A stretch of 36,280 nt of DNA from JBOFEH01 sp051650265 (lineage in GTDB: Bacteria; Bacillota; Clostridia; Lachnospirales; Cellulosilyticaceae), in the NCBI GenBank assembly GCA_051650265.1, contig JBOFIR010000183.1, positions 1 through 36,280 of the forward strand, in the 5' to 3' direction. Made by a program: the position numbers and the translations under genes. Of this stretch, positions 22,078-30,651 are shown piece after piece. Position 1 is the stretch's first letter; each line of letters begins with the position of its first letter. The notes under the pieces were generated by a model. That model was not told the origin of the DNA and searched no databases. It saw only the letters and a list, made by a program, of their open reading frames with translations.

Positions 22078-22624
22078 GAAAGAAATGAGAGAAAAGCGTA
22101 AGGCACTTTCCTCTCATGAGATAGATGCAGCATCATGGGCAATCAGTCAGAAGCTTTTTCAGACAGATGCGTTCAAGGCTGCATCTATTATTTTTTTGTA
22201 TGCCTCACTTCCTTATGAAGTTCAAACATTACCAATTGCACTTGAAGCAAGGAGACAATCCAAAAGGGTTGCTTATCCAAAGACAAATAGTGAGGATCAT
22301 ACCATGAGGTTCTATGAGATTAAACAGGAGTCAGACCTAGTGGCAGTGTGGTGTGGGAAGACATGTATTCAAGAACCGTGCGAGTTGTCTGGTAGAGAAG
22401 TGATCCCTGATGAAAAGACACTTATAATCGTACCGGGACTTGCATTTGATAGACAGTGTCAGAGGCTAGGCTATGGCGGTGGATTTTATGATCGCTATTT
22501 GGCGACGTATCCTACACGTACGATGGGGCTTGCTTTTTCATTTAGTATTGTAGAAGATTTGCCAAGGGCAGATTATGATCTGCCTCTAGATAGCATCGTC
22601 ACAGAACATCAAGTGATTCGATAA
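22058..22624 (+). CDS. 5-formyltetrahydrofolate cyclo-ligase
   Basis: Converts 5-formyl-THF to 5,10-methenyl-THF using ATP, returning folate to the one-carbon pool. Family marks: the N-terminal helix KQSIRKEMREKRKALSS, FLYASLPYEVQT, VAYPKT near residue 67, LIIVPGLAFDRQCQRLGYGG and GFYDRYLA (about 130-150). Length 188 aa is typical. The ATG at 22058 gives the family-like N-terminus and overlaps the DUF896 gene; it lacks a clear ribosome binding site and is probably translated by coupling. An ATG at 22085 has AGGAAAG upstream but would cut into the conserved first helix. Confidence 0.92.
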   Translation: MTKQSIRKEMREKRKALSSHEIDAASWAISQKLFQTDAFKAASIIFLYASLPYEVQTLPIALEARRQSKRVAYPKTNSEDHTMRFYEIKQESDLVAVWCGKTCIQEPCELSGREVIPDEKTLIIVPGLAFDRQCQRLGYGGGFYDRYLATYPTRTMGLAFSFSIVEDLPRADYDLPLDSIVTEHQVIR

Positions 22625-22627
22625 GAT

Positions 22628-22671
22628 TTGCTATTTGCCAATAGATGTTGTACAATAAGAACAAATGTTCT
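22628..22671 (+). promoter_or_regulatory. Promoter and LexA (SOS) box of ruvAB
   Basis: TTGCTA (22628-22633), a 17-bp spacer and TACAAT (22651-22656). The perfect palindromic arms of AGAACAAATGTTCT (22658-22671) are a GAAC-N4-GTTC LexA box at the transcription start. SOS control of ruvAB is well established in bacteria. Confidence 0.82.
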
Positions 22672-22688
22672 AGTGAAGGAGTCTACAA

Positions 22689-23285
22689 ATGTTAGCATAT
22701 CTCAAAGGTATTATTACAGAGGTAACGGAATCCTCTATTTATATAGAAGTAGGAGGAGTGGGCTATGAAGTATTCATAGCAGCTTCTATTTTAGGACAAG
22801 GGATTAAGATGAATGAGCCCCTCAAGATCTATGTGTACGATCATATCAAAGAAGATGCACATGATCTCTATGGATTTGTGGCACGTGATGAGAAAGAGCT
22901 TTTCAAGAAGCTCATCAGTGTAAGTGGAATTGGCCCAAAAGGTGCCATGAATATCTTTAACCTCTACAAAGCAGATGAAGTTATTCAAATTATTATAAGC
23001 CAAGATAGTAAAGCGCTTGGTAAAGTGAGTGGGATCGGCCCTAAAACGGCGCAGCGTATCATATTAGAACTCAAAGATGCTATGGGCAAAATTGCAGCAC
23101 TCTCTATGGAGACATTACCGATTCTTACAGAGCCGACAGCACATGTTAAAGGCGAGGCGATGGAAGCCCTTGAGGCTCTTGGTTATGGTGCAGGTGATGC
23201 AAAGAAAGCCGTGGAGGCAATTTGGAATTACGAAGATTCAGTAGAGACGGTGATCAAGAAGTCACTTGCTCTCTTAATGGGATAG
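22689..23285 (+). CDS. ruvA: Holliday junction branch migration protein RuvA
   Basis: DNA-binding tetramer that recognises Holliday junctions and recruits the RuvB motor. N-terminal OB fold (MLAYLKGIITEVTESSIYIE, GVGYEVFI), then two helix-hairpin-helix motifs (VSGIGPKGAMNIF near residue 76 and VSGIGPKTAQRIILEL near 111), an acidic linker, and the C-terminal three-helix domain that contacts RuvB (AMEALEALGYGAGDAKKAV). Length 198 aa is normal. The ATG at 22689 follows GAAGGAG. It lies 15 nt ahead of ruvB in a LexA-controlled operon. Confidence 0.98.
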   Translation: MLAYLKGIITEVTESSIYIEVGGVGYEVFIAASILGQGIKMNEPLKIYVYDHIKEDAHDLYGFVARDEKELFKKLISVSGIGPKGAMNIFNLYKADEVIQIIISQDSKALGKVSGIGPKTAQRIILELKDAMGKIAALSMETLPILTEPTAHVKGEAMEALEALGYGAGDAKKAVEAIWNYEDSVETVIKKSLALLMG

Positions 23286-23300
23286 AAGAGGGGGGATAAA

Positions 23301-24296
23301 GTGGAGACACGTATCATGTCAGCAGATTTGCAACTAGAGGACACAGATATGGATATGGAAAGCAGTATTAGACCGTGTGCGCTAGATGAGTATATTGGTC
23401 AGACGCATATCAAAGAAACACTAAAGATTTTTATTGAAGCAGCCAAGACAAGAGGTGAATCTTTGGATCATGTGCTTCTTTATGGACCACCAGGTCTTGG
23501 TAAGACAACTTTAGCGGGGGTTATAGCCAATGAGATGGGGGTGCAGTTCAAAGTGACATCGGGGCCCGCTATCGAAAAGCCGGGTGACATCGCGGCCATC
23601 CTTAATAATCTTCAGTCAGGCGATATTTTATTTATCGATGAAATTCATCGTATGCCGAAGCATGTAGAGGAGGTACTCTACTCTGCAATGGAGGATTATT
23701 GCATTGATATTGTAGTGGGCAAAGGACCAACTGCAAAGTCAATTCGTCTCACACTGCCACAATTTACACTAGTAGGAGCAACCACGCGTGCAGGGATGCT
23801 TAGTTCGCCGCTTAGAGATCGCTTTGGAATCGTGCAGCGTCTTGAGTACTATTCGTTAGAAGAACTCTCTCAGATATTACAGCGTACTGCGGGGATTTTG
23901 AGATCTGAGATTACAACAGAGGGCTCTGTGCGTCTTGCAAAGTGTTCAAGGGGAACACCACGTTTGGCTAACCGCTTGCTCAAACGTGTCAGGGATATTG
24001 CCATGATCAAGTACGATGGGCAGATTTCTGATGAAGTAGCACTGGCTTCGTTGGCGCTACTTAATATCGACAAAAATGGTTTGGATGAGCTGGATCGTCG
24101 GATACTCCAGACAATTGGCATTCAATTTAAAGGGGGACCGGTAGGTCTAGAAACCCTTGCAGCGACCATTGGTGAAGAAAGGGAAACCCTAGAAGATGTA
24201 TATGAACCCTATCTGCTGCAACAAGGATTACTTCAACGAACGCCAAGAGGACGGATGCTGACACCGTTAGCTTATGACAGCCTAAATTTACAATAA
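23301..24296 (+). CDS. ruvB: Holliday junction branch migration ATPase RuvB
   Basis: AAA+ motor driving branch migration with RuvA. Walker A GPPGLGKTTLA near residues 62-72, Walker B ILFIDEIHRM near 110, sensor 1 GATTRAGML near 157, the arginine finger segment LRDRFG near 170, and sensor 2 RGTPRLANRLLKR near 217. The C-terminal winged helix includes GPVGLETLAATIGEERETLE and ends in RTPRGRMLT. Length 331 aa is normal. The start is GTG at 23301 after a GAGGGGGG ribosome binding site. A terminator follows directly. Confidence 0.98.
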   Translation: METRIMSADLQLEDTDMDMESSIRPCALDEYIGQTHIKETLKIFIEAAKTRGESLDHVLLYGPPGLGKTTLAGVIANEMGVQFKVTSGPAIEKPGDIAAILNNLQSGDILFIDEIHRMPKHVEEVLYSAMEDYCIDIVVGKGPTAKSIRLTLPQFTLVGATTRAGMLSSPLRDRFGIVQRLEYYSLEELSQILQRTAGILRSEITTEGSVRLAKCSRGTPRLANRLLKRVRDIAMIKYDGQISDEVALASLALLNIDKNGLDELDRRILQTIGIQFKGGPVGLETLAATIGEERETLEDVYEPYLLQQGLLQRTPRGRMLTPLAYDSLNLQ

Positions 24297-24320
24297 CACC
24301 CAAAATGAGGGTGTTTTTTT
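24295..24320 (+). terminator. Rho-independent terminator after ruvB
   Basis: Stem AACACCC (24295-24301) / GGGTGTT (24309-24315) with a 7-nt loop, followed by a run of T to 24320. Confidence 0.9.
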
Positions 24321-24400
24321 ATTGGAAGATATGCTATACTCGGTGTAGAGTGGTACACTACTTATAATAGATCAAGAGATAACAAAGAGGTGACGTTAAA

Positions 24401-24967
24401 ATGCAAACATTAGTGGCGGAATGCTTTGAACATACGATGCTGAAACAGCAGGCGCCTATTAAGATTGATCCGACCAATGAAGAGATGACCATTTCTCAAG
24501 TGATCAAATTCTTTGGAAAGTACGATTTGCAATTTACTAAAACAACAATTCAAAATTATATCCGGATAGGACTGCTCCCCGGTCCTGTGCAGAAACGGTA
24601 TTATACAGAAAACCATCTGATGATTCTCTTTTTGATTTATCATCTCAAAGAAGGTTTTTCACTAGAAGAAATTAAGAAAGTATTTGCACCTATTCTCAAA
24701 GATGAATCCACTTTTGAAGATGATCTGATCACCCCCAAACAACTTTATACCATCTATAGTGTGCTTTGGGAACAGATAACGAGAGACTTCTTCAAAAAGG
24801 CAAAGGATTCACCAAAAGATGCCCTGGAAAGACTTGCTGCACACTGCTTCAAGGACAAAGGACATGGTGCCCTAATCGAACGCTTTTTGTTAGTACTCTA
24901 TACCATGATTCAGACCATTGTGGCGAAAAAAATATCTTTAGCTTTAAGTGACAATTTATTTGACTAA
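24401..24967 (+). CDS. DUF1836 domain-containing protein (MerR-like helix-turn-helix)
   Basis: A 188-aa cytoplasmic protein matching the DUF1836 pattern. MTISQVIKFFGKYDLQFTKT is followed by the helix-turn-helix-like segment TIQNYIRIGLLPGPVQKRYY with the MerR-type wing and then HLMILFLIYHLKEGFSLEEI. The C-terminal half is helical with no recognised motif. It is probably a DNA-binding regulator; the target is unknown. The ATG at 24401 is preceded by AAAGAGGTGACG. Upstream, TGCTATACT (24332-24340) is an extended -10, and an imperfect dyad at 24345-24361 (GTAGAGTG-G-TACACTAC) could be its own operator. Confidence 0.82.
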   Translation: MQTLVAECFEHTMLKQQAPIKIDPTNEEMTISQVIKFFGKYDLQFTKTTIQNYIRIGLLPGPVQKRYYTENHLMILFLIYHLKEGFSLEEIKKVFAPILKDESTFEDDLITPKQLYTIYSVLWEQITRDFFKKAKDSPKDALERLAAHCFKDKGHGALIERFLLVLYTMIQTIVAKKISLALSDNLFD

Positions 24968-24991
24968 AACATAGTTTTTTGTAATAAGCTA

Positions 24992-25000
24992 TGGTATAAT
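24992..25000 (+). promoter_or_regulatory. Extended -10 promoter of zapA
   Basis: TGGTATAAT (24992-25000) is an extended -10 element; the -35 region is T-rich without a clear hexamer. The zapA start codon lies 45 nt downstream. Confidence 0.6.
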
Positions 25001-25044
25001 GACAAAAATAACAGATAATCCATTAAATGGGTGGGGTGTACGTG

Positions 25045-25386
25045 ATGACGAAAAATAAAGTAGAAGTGATTATTGGGGGAAATATTTACGCATTACAGGG
25101 AGAAGAATCTGGTGAACATATTCAACAAGTTGCTGCAATGATTGATAAAAAAATAGCTGCACTTCACAAAAATCCAGCCAGCAAAAAACTCAGTTCTTCA
25201 CAAGTTCATATGTTAGCAGCGATCAATATTGGCGATGAATACCTAAAAGCTCAAAAAGAGCTTCAGCTCTATGCAAAAGAGCTAGAAAAATGTAATGAAG
25301 AAAATATGGCCTTAATGGAAAAAATTGAAGAGTTAGGACTTGAGATTACGCGCCTTAAGACTAATACTCAAAAAAAATATAAATAA
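25045..25386 (+). CDS. zapA: Cell division protein ZapA
   Basis: Z-ring associated protein that bundles FtsZ filaments (113 aa). The N-terminal beta region (KVEVIIGGNIYALQGEESGE) and HIQQVAAMIDKKI fit ZapA. The conserved VHMLAAINIGDEYLKAQKEL helix leads into a C-terminal coiled coil (ELEKCNEENMALMEKIEEL). The ATG at 25045 is used because GGGGTG lies 6 nt upstream; an ATG at 25027 would start before that site. The downstream order zapA - U32 - SEDS - PBP groups division and wall synthesis functions. Confidence 0.92.
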   Translation: MTKNKVEVIIGGNIYALQGEESGEHIQQVAAMIDKKIAALHKNPASKKLSSSQVHMLAAINIGDEYLKAQKELQLYAKELEKCNEENMALMEKIEELGLEITRLKTNTQKKYK

Positions 25387-25449
25387 CAACAGGGGGGGAG
25401 TAACTTGTGTGCTTCCCTTTTTGCATGTCTATTAGAAAGAGGAATCCAG

Positions 25450-27786
25450 ATGACAAAAGTAGAATTATTAGCACCAGTAGGTAAGTTTGAAAATGCATTA
25501 GCTGCTATAGAAAATGGCGCTGATGCCATCTTTGTAGGCGGAAAACTATTCAATGCGAGACAGTTTGCTGAGAACTTTCAAGATGATGAGTTAGAACAGA
25601 TTGTCAGCTATTGTAAGCTTCGTGGGATCAAGACCTACGTCACAGTGAATACCCTTGTTAAGAATCAAGAAATCGAAGAGATGTATCAGTATCTGGCATA
25701 TTTATGTGGACTTCAAGTGGATGGCATCATTGTGCAAGATATGGGCGTGGCGCATCTCGCAAAGACATACTTCCCAAGTCTTGTACTTCATGCAAGTACA
25801 CAAATGACAGCCCACAGTTTAGAGGATGTGCTATTCCTCAAATCACTCGGTTTTGCACGTGTGGTATTAGCAAGGGAGATTGGTCTTGAAGAGATCAAGC
25901 ATATTGTTAAAGAGAGCGGTGTGGAGATAGAGACATTTATCCATGGCGCGCTTTGTTACTCCTATTCAGGACAGTGTCTCCTAAGTAGCTTTATTGGGGG
26001 GAGAAGCGGTAACCGAGGACGTTGTGCGCAACCTTGCCGTATGCAGTATAGCTTGCATAAAGAAGGTGAAAAAGTGATTGATCAACTGCACCTGATGAGC
26101 CCTAAAGATATCTGTACTTTATCTATTCTTCCACAACTTGTAGAGGCAGGCATCACATCATTTAAAATTGAAGGGCGTATGAAATCACCAGAGTATGTGG
26201 CGTCGGTAGTAGGTATTTACCGTAAATATGTAGATCTTGTCAAAATGGGCGGAGACTATGCAGTAGCGCCACAAGACCTTGCGGATCTACAGTCTATCTT
26301 TAATCGTGGGGGCTTCTCGAAAGGGTACTACCTTCAAAAGTCTGGAAAAAGTATGATTACAGAAAAAACACCGAAAAATATTGGATTGCACATTGGTAAA
26401 GTACTTGAATACCATGCAAAAACAAAAATAGCAACCATTATGACAGAAAAGGAACTTCACCCAGGAGATGGCCTAGAAATCTGGAATGCAAAAGTGCATA
26501 CGGGAACAGGTATTGACAAGGTGATGCCAGCTGGCGAAGCTTTCAAAGTACAGGTGAAAGAACGTGTGGACGTGGGCGCACCTGTTTACCTCTCAAAAAA
26601 TCATGAACTCCTCAAAAGCCTGCGTAAGAGTTATGAAAAGGCAGAGCGTAAGCTAGGGATTCATGTGACAATTCATGGGCAGATGGGAGAATCGGTTGTC
26701 TATACCATGCATTATGAAGACCATCATGTGACGGTAAGTCACGGTATGATTGATAAGGCACAGAAGGCGCCTATCCCAAAAGAGCAGGCGCTCAAGCAAC
26801 TCCTCAAACTAGGTGCGACCTCTTTCAAAGCAGAAAGTTATGAGATCGAGTGGCCAGAAGATGGCTATATTGGGATCAGTCAACTCAATGAGCTCAGACG
26901 TATGGGCGTAGAAGCACTTGAAAAGACAATCTTGGCCAAGAAAGGGTCACTCCCACAGGTGAGCTATAAACCAATTCACTTTGAAAAAGATAAGATGCAG
27001 GACAAACACTATAGTGCAAGTGTTTATACGCTAGAGCAGTTAGATGTTGTATTAGAAGAGGTGTGTGTAGAGAAAATATACTGGGAGTGGCAATATGATG
27101 AAATACCTGTAAAAGAAGCGCTTGAACGTACACATGCAGCAGGGAAAGTATTCTATCTTGCTTTTCCACAGATTATGAGAAACAGTATTTGGGAACGCTT
27201 CGCCGATCAGATTACCAGCTTTAAAAAGTTAGATGTGGATGGTTATCTATGTCGTACGTATGGCCAGTTTCATGATCTAGAAGAGTCGGGTAAGCCGAGA
27301 GATCTTGACTATATGATGAATGTATTTAATAACGAAAGTGTGACATATTGGAAAGTGCTTGGAGCTCAGGTGGTAACACTTTCTATGGAACTCTCAAAAA
27401 AAGAAGTAGAAGACTTTGGTGGTGAGGGGATACAGAAAGTAGTCTATGGTCATGTGCCAATGATGACAACGGAGCAGTGTATCCTTGGAAACTATGGCCA
27501 TTGTCAAAAGAAAAAGGCACATACATTCTATACATTAGAAGACCGAAAAAATGCAAAATGGCCACTTAAGACAGATTGTGAGGCATGCTACATGCAAGTG
27601 CTCTCAGAACAGCCAATTGCGCTGGATATGTCTCGTGACTTTGAAGAACTAGCGATCAGTGACTACAAACTACAATTCCATCATGAATCAGGAGAACAAG
27701 TAAGAGCCGTTCTTGAGCAAATCTGTCACCAAGGTAATATGATAGGAGACACGAGCTTAGGGATTTGGTTAAAATCCATAGAATAG
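25450..27786 (+). CDS. Large U32 family protein with DUF3656 (RlhA/TrhP-like hydroxylase)
   Basis: A 778-aa U32-family protein. The N-terminal barrel starts VELLAPVGKFENALAAIENG, then GADAIFVGGKLFNAR. The family signature is FIHGALCYSYSGQCLLSSF, followed by GNRGRCAQPCRMQY and, further on, SFKIEGRMKSPEYVASV. The long C-terminal half corresponds to the DUF3656 extension seen in such proteins. E. coli RlhA, a U32 protein, hydroxylates C2501 of 23S rRNA; TrhP acts on tRNA. Which substrate applies here cannot be read from the sequence. The ATG at 25450 has AGAGGA 6 nt upstream; a GTG at 25405 is in frame but gives a non-conserved extension. It lies between zapA and the SEDS gene, 12 nt before the latter. 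Confidence 0.9.
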   Translation: MTKVELLAPVGKFENALAAIENGADAIFVGGKLFNARQFAENFQDDELEQIVSYCKLRGIKTYVTVNTLVKNQEIEEMYQYLAYLCGLQVDGIIVQDMGVAHLAKTYFPSLVLHASTQMTAHSLEDVLFLKSLGFARVVLAREIGLEEIKHIVKESGVEIETFIHGALCYSYSGQCLLSSFIGGRSGNRGRCAQPCRMQYSLHKEGEKVIDQLHLMSPKDICTLSILPQLVEAGITSFKIEGRMKSPEYVASVVGIYRKYVDLVKMGGDYAVAPQDLADLQSIFNRGGFSKGYYLQKSGKSMITEKTPKNIGLHIGKVLEYHAKTKIATIMTEKELHPGDGLEIWNAKVHTGTGIDKVMPAGEAFKVQVKERVDVGAPVYLSKNHELLKSLRKSYEKAERKLGIHVTIHGQMGESVVYTMHYEDHHVTVSHGMIDKAQKAPIPKEQALKQLLKLGATSFKAESYEIEWPEDGYIGISQLNELRRMGVEALEKTILAKKGSLPQVSYKPIHFEKDKMQDKHYSASVYTLEQLDVVLEEVCVEKIYWEWQYDEIPVKEALERTHAAGKVFYLAFPQIMRNSIWERFADQITSFKKLDVDGYLCRTYGQFHDLEESGKPRDLDYMMNVFNNESVTYWKVLGAQVVTLSMELSKKEVEDFGGEGIQKVVYGHVPMMTTEQCILGNYGHCQKKKAHTFYTLEDRKNAKWPLKTDCEACYMQVLSEQPIALDMSRDFEELAISDYKLQFHHESGEQVRAVLEQICHQGNMIGDTSLGIWLKSIE

Positions 27787-27798
27787 TAGGTAGAACTT

Positions 27799-29178
27799 AT
27801 GGGGTATTTGAATCTGATGATTTTACTAAGTCGGTATATTTTTGCCGGCTTCGGACTCATCTTTATACTGGTTTGTTTTAGTTTTATGAAGCCTTTTATT
27901 TCCTATCCGTTAGGTAATAAAAGCTCTAAGAATCATTTTTTGTATATTTGTCTATTATTCTTTCATCTTACAGGGAGTAGCATCTTACTTGCTAAGGCTG
28001 TAGACGCAGGTATACGAATAGAAGTGTTTATTGGTAGTCTGGTGGTCTTTTTACTCTTTACGGTTTCGACATGGCTATTACGCTTATTCAAACATCACGA
28101 TCAGCTGATTTTGTGGAATATTGTATTCTTCTTGCTCGATGTGGGTTATATCATGCTAGAGCGTCTAGATCATCGATTAGCTATGCGTCAAGTAGCGTGG
28201 ATGGTTTTTGGTATATTAGCAGCAATTATCTTGCCGGTAGTGTTGAGACGGCTACTTGCCCCCAAATACCAGTGGCTATATCTTGCTTGTGGCGTGGTGT
28301 GCATGCTCCTCCCTTTTATATTTGGAGAGGCAAAAAATGGTGCGATCAACTGGGTAAGTATTGGGCCAATAGCCTTTCAACCCTCAGAGTTTGGGAAAGT
28401 TTTTTTAGTACTTTATCTGAGTGCGAGTTTTGCTAAGTGGCATGACAAAAAATATACGCTCAAAAATTTAATGGTGGTATGTGGTGCTATGGGATTTTTC
28501 ATGATCTGTTTGGTATTTCAACGGGATCTAGGAGGCGCATTGCTTTATTACTTACTCTTTCTTGTGTTGATACTTGTAGCGACGCAGAAGTATTGGTATC
28601 CAGTGCTTGGTCTGATGGCTGGGGGGGTGGCTGCTATGGCAGGATACTTCTTATTTGGACATGTACGTGTGCGTGTGGAGGCGTGGCTTGATCCTTGGGC
28701 CGATATCTCAGGCAAAGGTTATCAGGTTGTACAAGGGTTGTTTGCTATGGGCACATGGGGATGGTTTGGCAGTGGTTTGACACGTGGCATACCGGATAAG
28801 ATTCCTATTGCAACCACTGATTATATTTTTGCTGCACTGTGTGAAGAGTTTGGCAACTTGTTTGGTATTGTGGTAATCCTATGCTATCTGGGTATTGTTC
28901 TGCAAGGTTTCGCGATTGTACTGAGACAGAAAACACCTTTTAATGTATTTGTAACATTGGGATTTTCTTCTATTGTAGGCTTCCAATCACTGATCATTTT
29001 AGGTGGTGTACTCAAGTTGATCCCCCTTACAGGAATTACTTTGCCATTTGTGAGTTATGGAGGAACATCTATGATTGTTAGCTTGGGGATGATTGGTATC
29101 TTGACGATTCTATCCTATGAAAGTACCAAGACAACTAAGATAACTAAGATAACTAAGACAAAGGAGAGAGGCAAATGA
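27799..29178 (+). CDS. SEDS family peptidoglycan glycosyltransferase (FtsW/RodA/SpoVE)
   Basis: Polytopic membrane protein (459 aa, about ten hydrophobic segments) that polymerises lipid II. Family signatures: GAINWVSIGPIAFQPSEFGK near residue 185, QRDLGGALLYYLLF near 235, the catalytic-loop segment WLDPWADISGKGYQ near 295, and TGITLPFVSYGGTSMIV near 415. A soluble N-terminal extension is absent, but the C-terminal tail ends in a Thr-Lys-Ile repeat caused by a 9-bp tandem repeat (29129-29160). The ATG at 27799 is preceded by TAGGTAG. The stop overlaps the PBP start (ATGA), so the enzyme is made together with its transpeptidase partner. FtsW, RodA and SpoVE cannot be told apart from sequence alone; the pair resembles RodA-PbpA. 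Confidence 0.93.
   Translation: MGYLNLMILLSRYIFAGFGLIFILVCFSFMKPFISYPLGNKSSKNHFLYICLLFFHLTGSSILLAKAVDAGIRIEVFIGSLVVFLLFTVSTWLLRLFKHHDQLILWNIVFFLLDVGYIMLERLDHRLAMRQVAWMVFGILAAIILPVVLRRLLAPKYQWLYLACGVVCMLLPFIFGEAKNGAINWVSIGPIAFQPSEFGKVFLVLYLSASFAKWHDKKYTLKNLMVVCGAMGFFMICLVFQRDLGGALLYYLLFLVLILVATQKYWYPVLGLMAGGVAAMAGYFLFGHVRVRVEAWLDPWADISGKGYQVVQGLFAMGTWGWFGSGLTRGIPDKIPIATTDYIFAALCEEFGNLFGIVVILCYLGIVLQGFAIVLRQKTPFNVFVTLGFSSIVGFQSLIILGGVLKLIPLTGITLPFVSYGGTSMIVSLGMIGILTILSYESTKTTKITKITKTKERGK
29129..29160 (+). repeat. 9-bp tandem repeat in the 3' end of the SEDS gene
   Basis: AGACAACTA followed by two identical AGATAACTA units and a partial AGACA. It encodes the repeated Lys-Ile-Thr tail of the SEDS protein. 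The period is a multiple of three, so copy-number changes keep the frame. Confidence 0.85.
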
Positions 29179-30557
29179 AAAAAGCAATCTATAGTGTAGC
29201 CTTTCTGTTTATCGCTCTTTTTTGTGGGGTGGCAATCTATCTAGGATACTTCACAATTTTTGAAAGAGATCGTATTGCAATCCATCCTTATAATAGAAGA
29301 TTGGATCACCTTGACCAAGAAGTGATTAGAGGAAAGATCTATGATAGTACCGGTGAAGTGCTAGCGGAGACTGTAGAGGGTGTGAGAGCATATCCGTATG
29401 GAAGACGCTATGCTCATGCGGTAGGCTACGCGCAAAATGGTAAGATTGGCGCAGAGGCACTTGCAAATACCGAACTGTTGTATCCGGATTATACACTAGA
29501 CTCGATCTTTAGAAATGCTTTTCTAGGAGAAAAGTTTGAAGGGCGTGATGTGGTGCTAACCTTGGATAACCGCTTACAAGCCATCGCACAAGAGGCGCTA
29601 GGGGATTATCGTGGTGCAGTGGTTATGATAGAGCCTTCTACAGGCAAGATCAAGGCAATGTATTCGAACCCAACGTTCAATCCAAATCGTATTGTAGAAG
29701 ACTGGAGTGAGCTAAGAGAGGATGAAGCACGTAGTCCACTGGTGAATCGTGCAACTAATGGCCTCTATCCTCCAGGGTCTATTTTTAAAGTTTTTCCTAC
29801 TATCGGAGCAATGAATAGTGGGGTGGCGCAGACATTTACTTATGAATGTAAAGGGTATATCGAAAAAGAAGGACACCGTATACAGTGCTATGATGGAAGA
29901 GTGCATGGTAAATTAGAACTTGAGGAAGCTTTTGCAAAGTCTTGTAACACGTATTTTATTGCACTATCTGAACAGGTACCCTTTAAGGAGCTTGCACAAG
30001 TCTGTGAGCAGTTGCTCTTCAATGCGGATCTTCCAGTAGACTTTGATTATGCCAAGAGTCAGTTTCCGACGGCTCAGGTCAGTGGATTTGATCAATTAGC
30101 AGCATATATTGGCCAGGGGCGTGTCCTTGTGACGCCGATGCACATGGCTATGGTTGCGAGTATTGTGGCCAATGATGGGGTGCTTATGAAACCGTATCTC
30201 TTTGATCATGCAACCAATAGCAAGGAAGATATCTTGTCAAAGCAGCTCCCTGAATATATAGAGGCTTATCTAGATGAAACTCAAAGTAAGGCATTGCAAC
30301 AATTGATGCGTCAGGTTGTCAGTGAGGGGACTGCGTCTCGGCTGAGTGAGATTGACTTGGAAATTGGTGGCAAAACAGGTACCGCTCAAAATGCCACGGG
30401 GAAGGATCATTCGTGGTTCATTGGATTTGCAAAACCAGAGGAAAGTGAAAAAAATACTTTGGCCTTTGCGATCCTTGTAGAAAACGGTGGACAAGGGGCA
30501 AAAGCGCTCAGTGTTGCACGTGCGCTTCTGCAAGCTTATAGTGAGATCGTACAATAA
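29175..30557 (+). CDS. Class B penicillin-binding protein (PbpA/FtsI-like transpeptidase)
   Basis: Membrane-anchored peptidoglycan transpeptidase (460 aa). One N-terminal membrane segment (about 4-26) is followed by a short non-penicillin-binding region (RGKIYDSTGEVLAETVEG) and the transpeptidase domain. Catalytic motifs: SxxK at Ser202-Lys205 in PPGSIFK, SxN at Ser256-Asn258 (KSCNTYF) and KTGT at 400-403 (GGKTGTAQN). The length and reduced pedestal resemble actinobacterial PbpA more than the longer FtsI or PBP2. It overlaps the SEDS gene by 4 nt and forms a polymerase/transpeptidase pair with it. Confidence 0.95.
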   Translation: MKKAIYSVAFLFIALFCGVAIYLGYFTIFERDRIAIHPYNRRLDHLDQEVIRGKIYDSTGEVLAETVEGVRAYPYGRRYAHAVGYAQNGKIGAEALANTELLYPDYTLDSIFRNAFLGEKFEGRDVVLTLDNRLQAIAQEALGDYRGAVVMIEPSTGKIKAMYSNPTFNPNRIVEDWSELREDEARSPLVNRATNGLYPPGSIFKVFPTIGAMNSGVAQTFTYECKGYIEKEGHRIQCYDGRVHGKLELEEAFAKSCNTYFIALSEQVPFKELAQVCEQLLFNADLPVDFDYAKSQFPTAQVSGFDQLAAYIGQGRVLVTPMHMAMVASIVANDGVLMKPYLFDHATNSKEDILSKQLPEYIEAYLDETQSKALQQLMRQVVSEGTASRLSEIDLEIGGKTGTAQNATGKDHSWFIGFAKPEESEKNTLAFAILVENGGQGAKALSVARALLQAYSEIVQ

Positions 30558-30571
30558 AAAAGCTATTTAAG

Positions 30572-30600
30572 TTGAAAAAATACTCAAAAAGATTTATACT
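30572..30600 (+). promoter_or_regulatory. sigma-A promoter of the Nudix gene
   Basis: TTGAAA (30572-30577), a 17-bp spacer and TATACT (30595-30600). Predicted start near 30607. Confidence 0.68.
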
Positions 30601-30651
30601 ATTTGATAAATGGACAGTAAACCCGTGAGGGACGGAAAGACTGGTGAGTAT

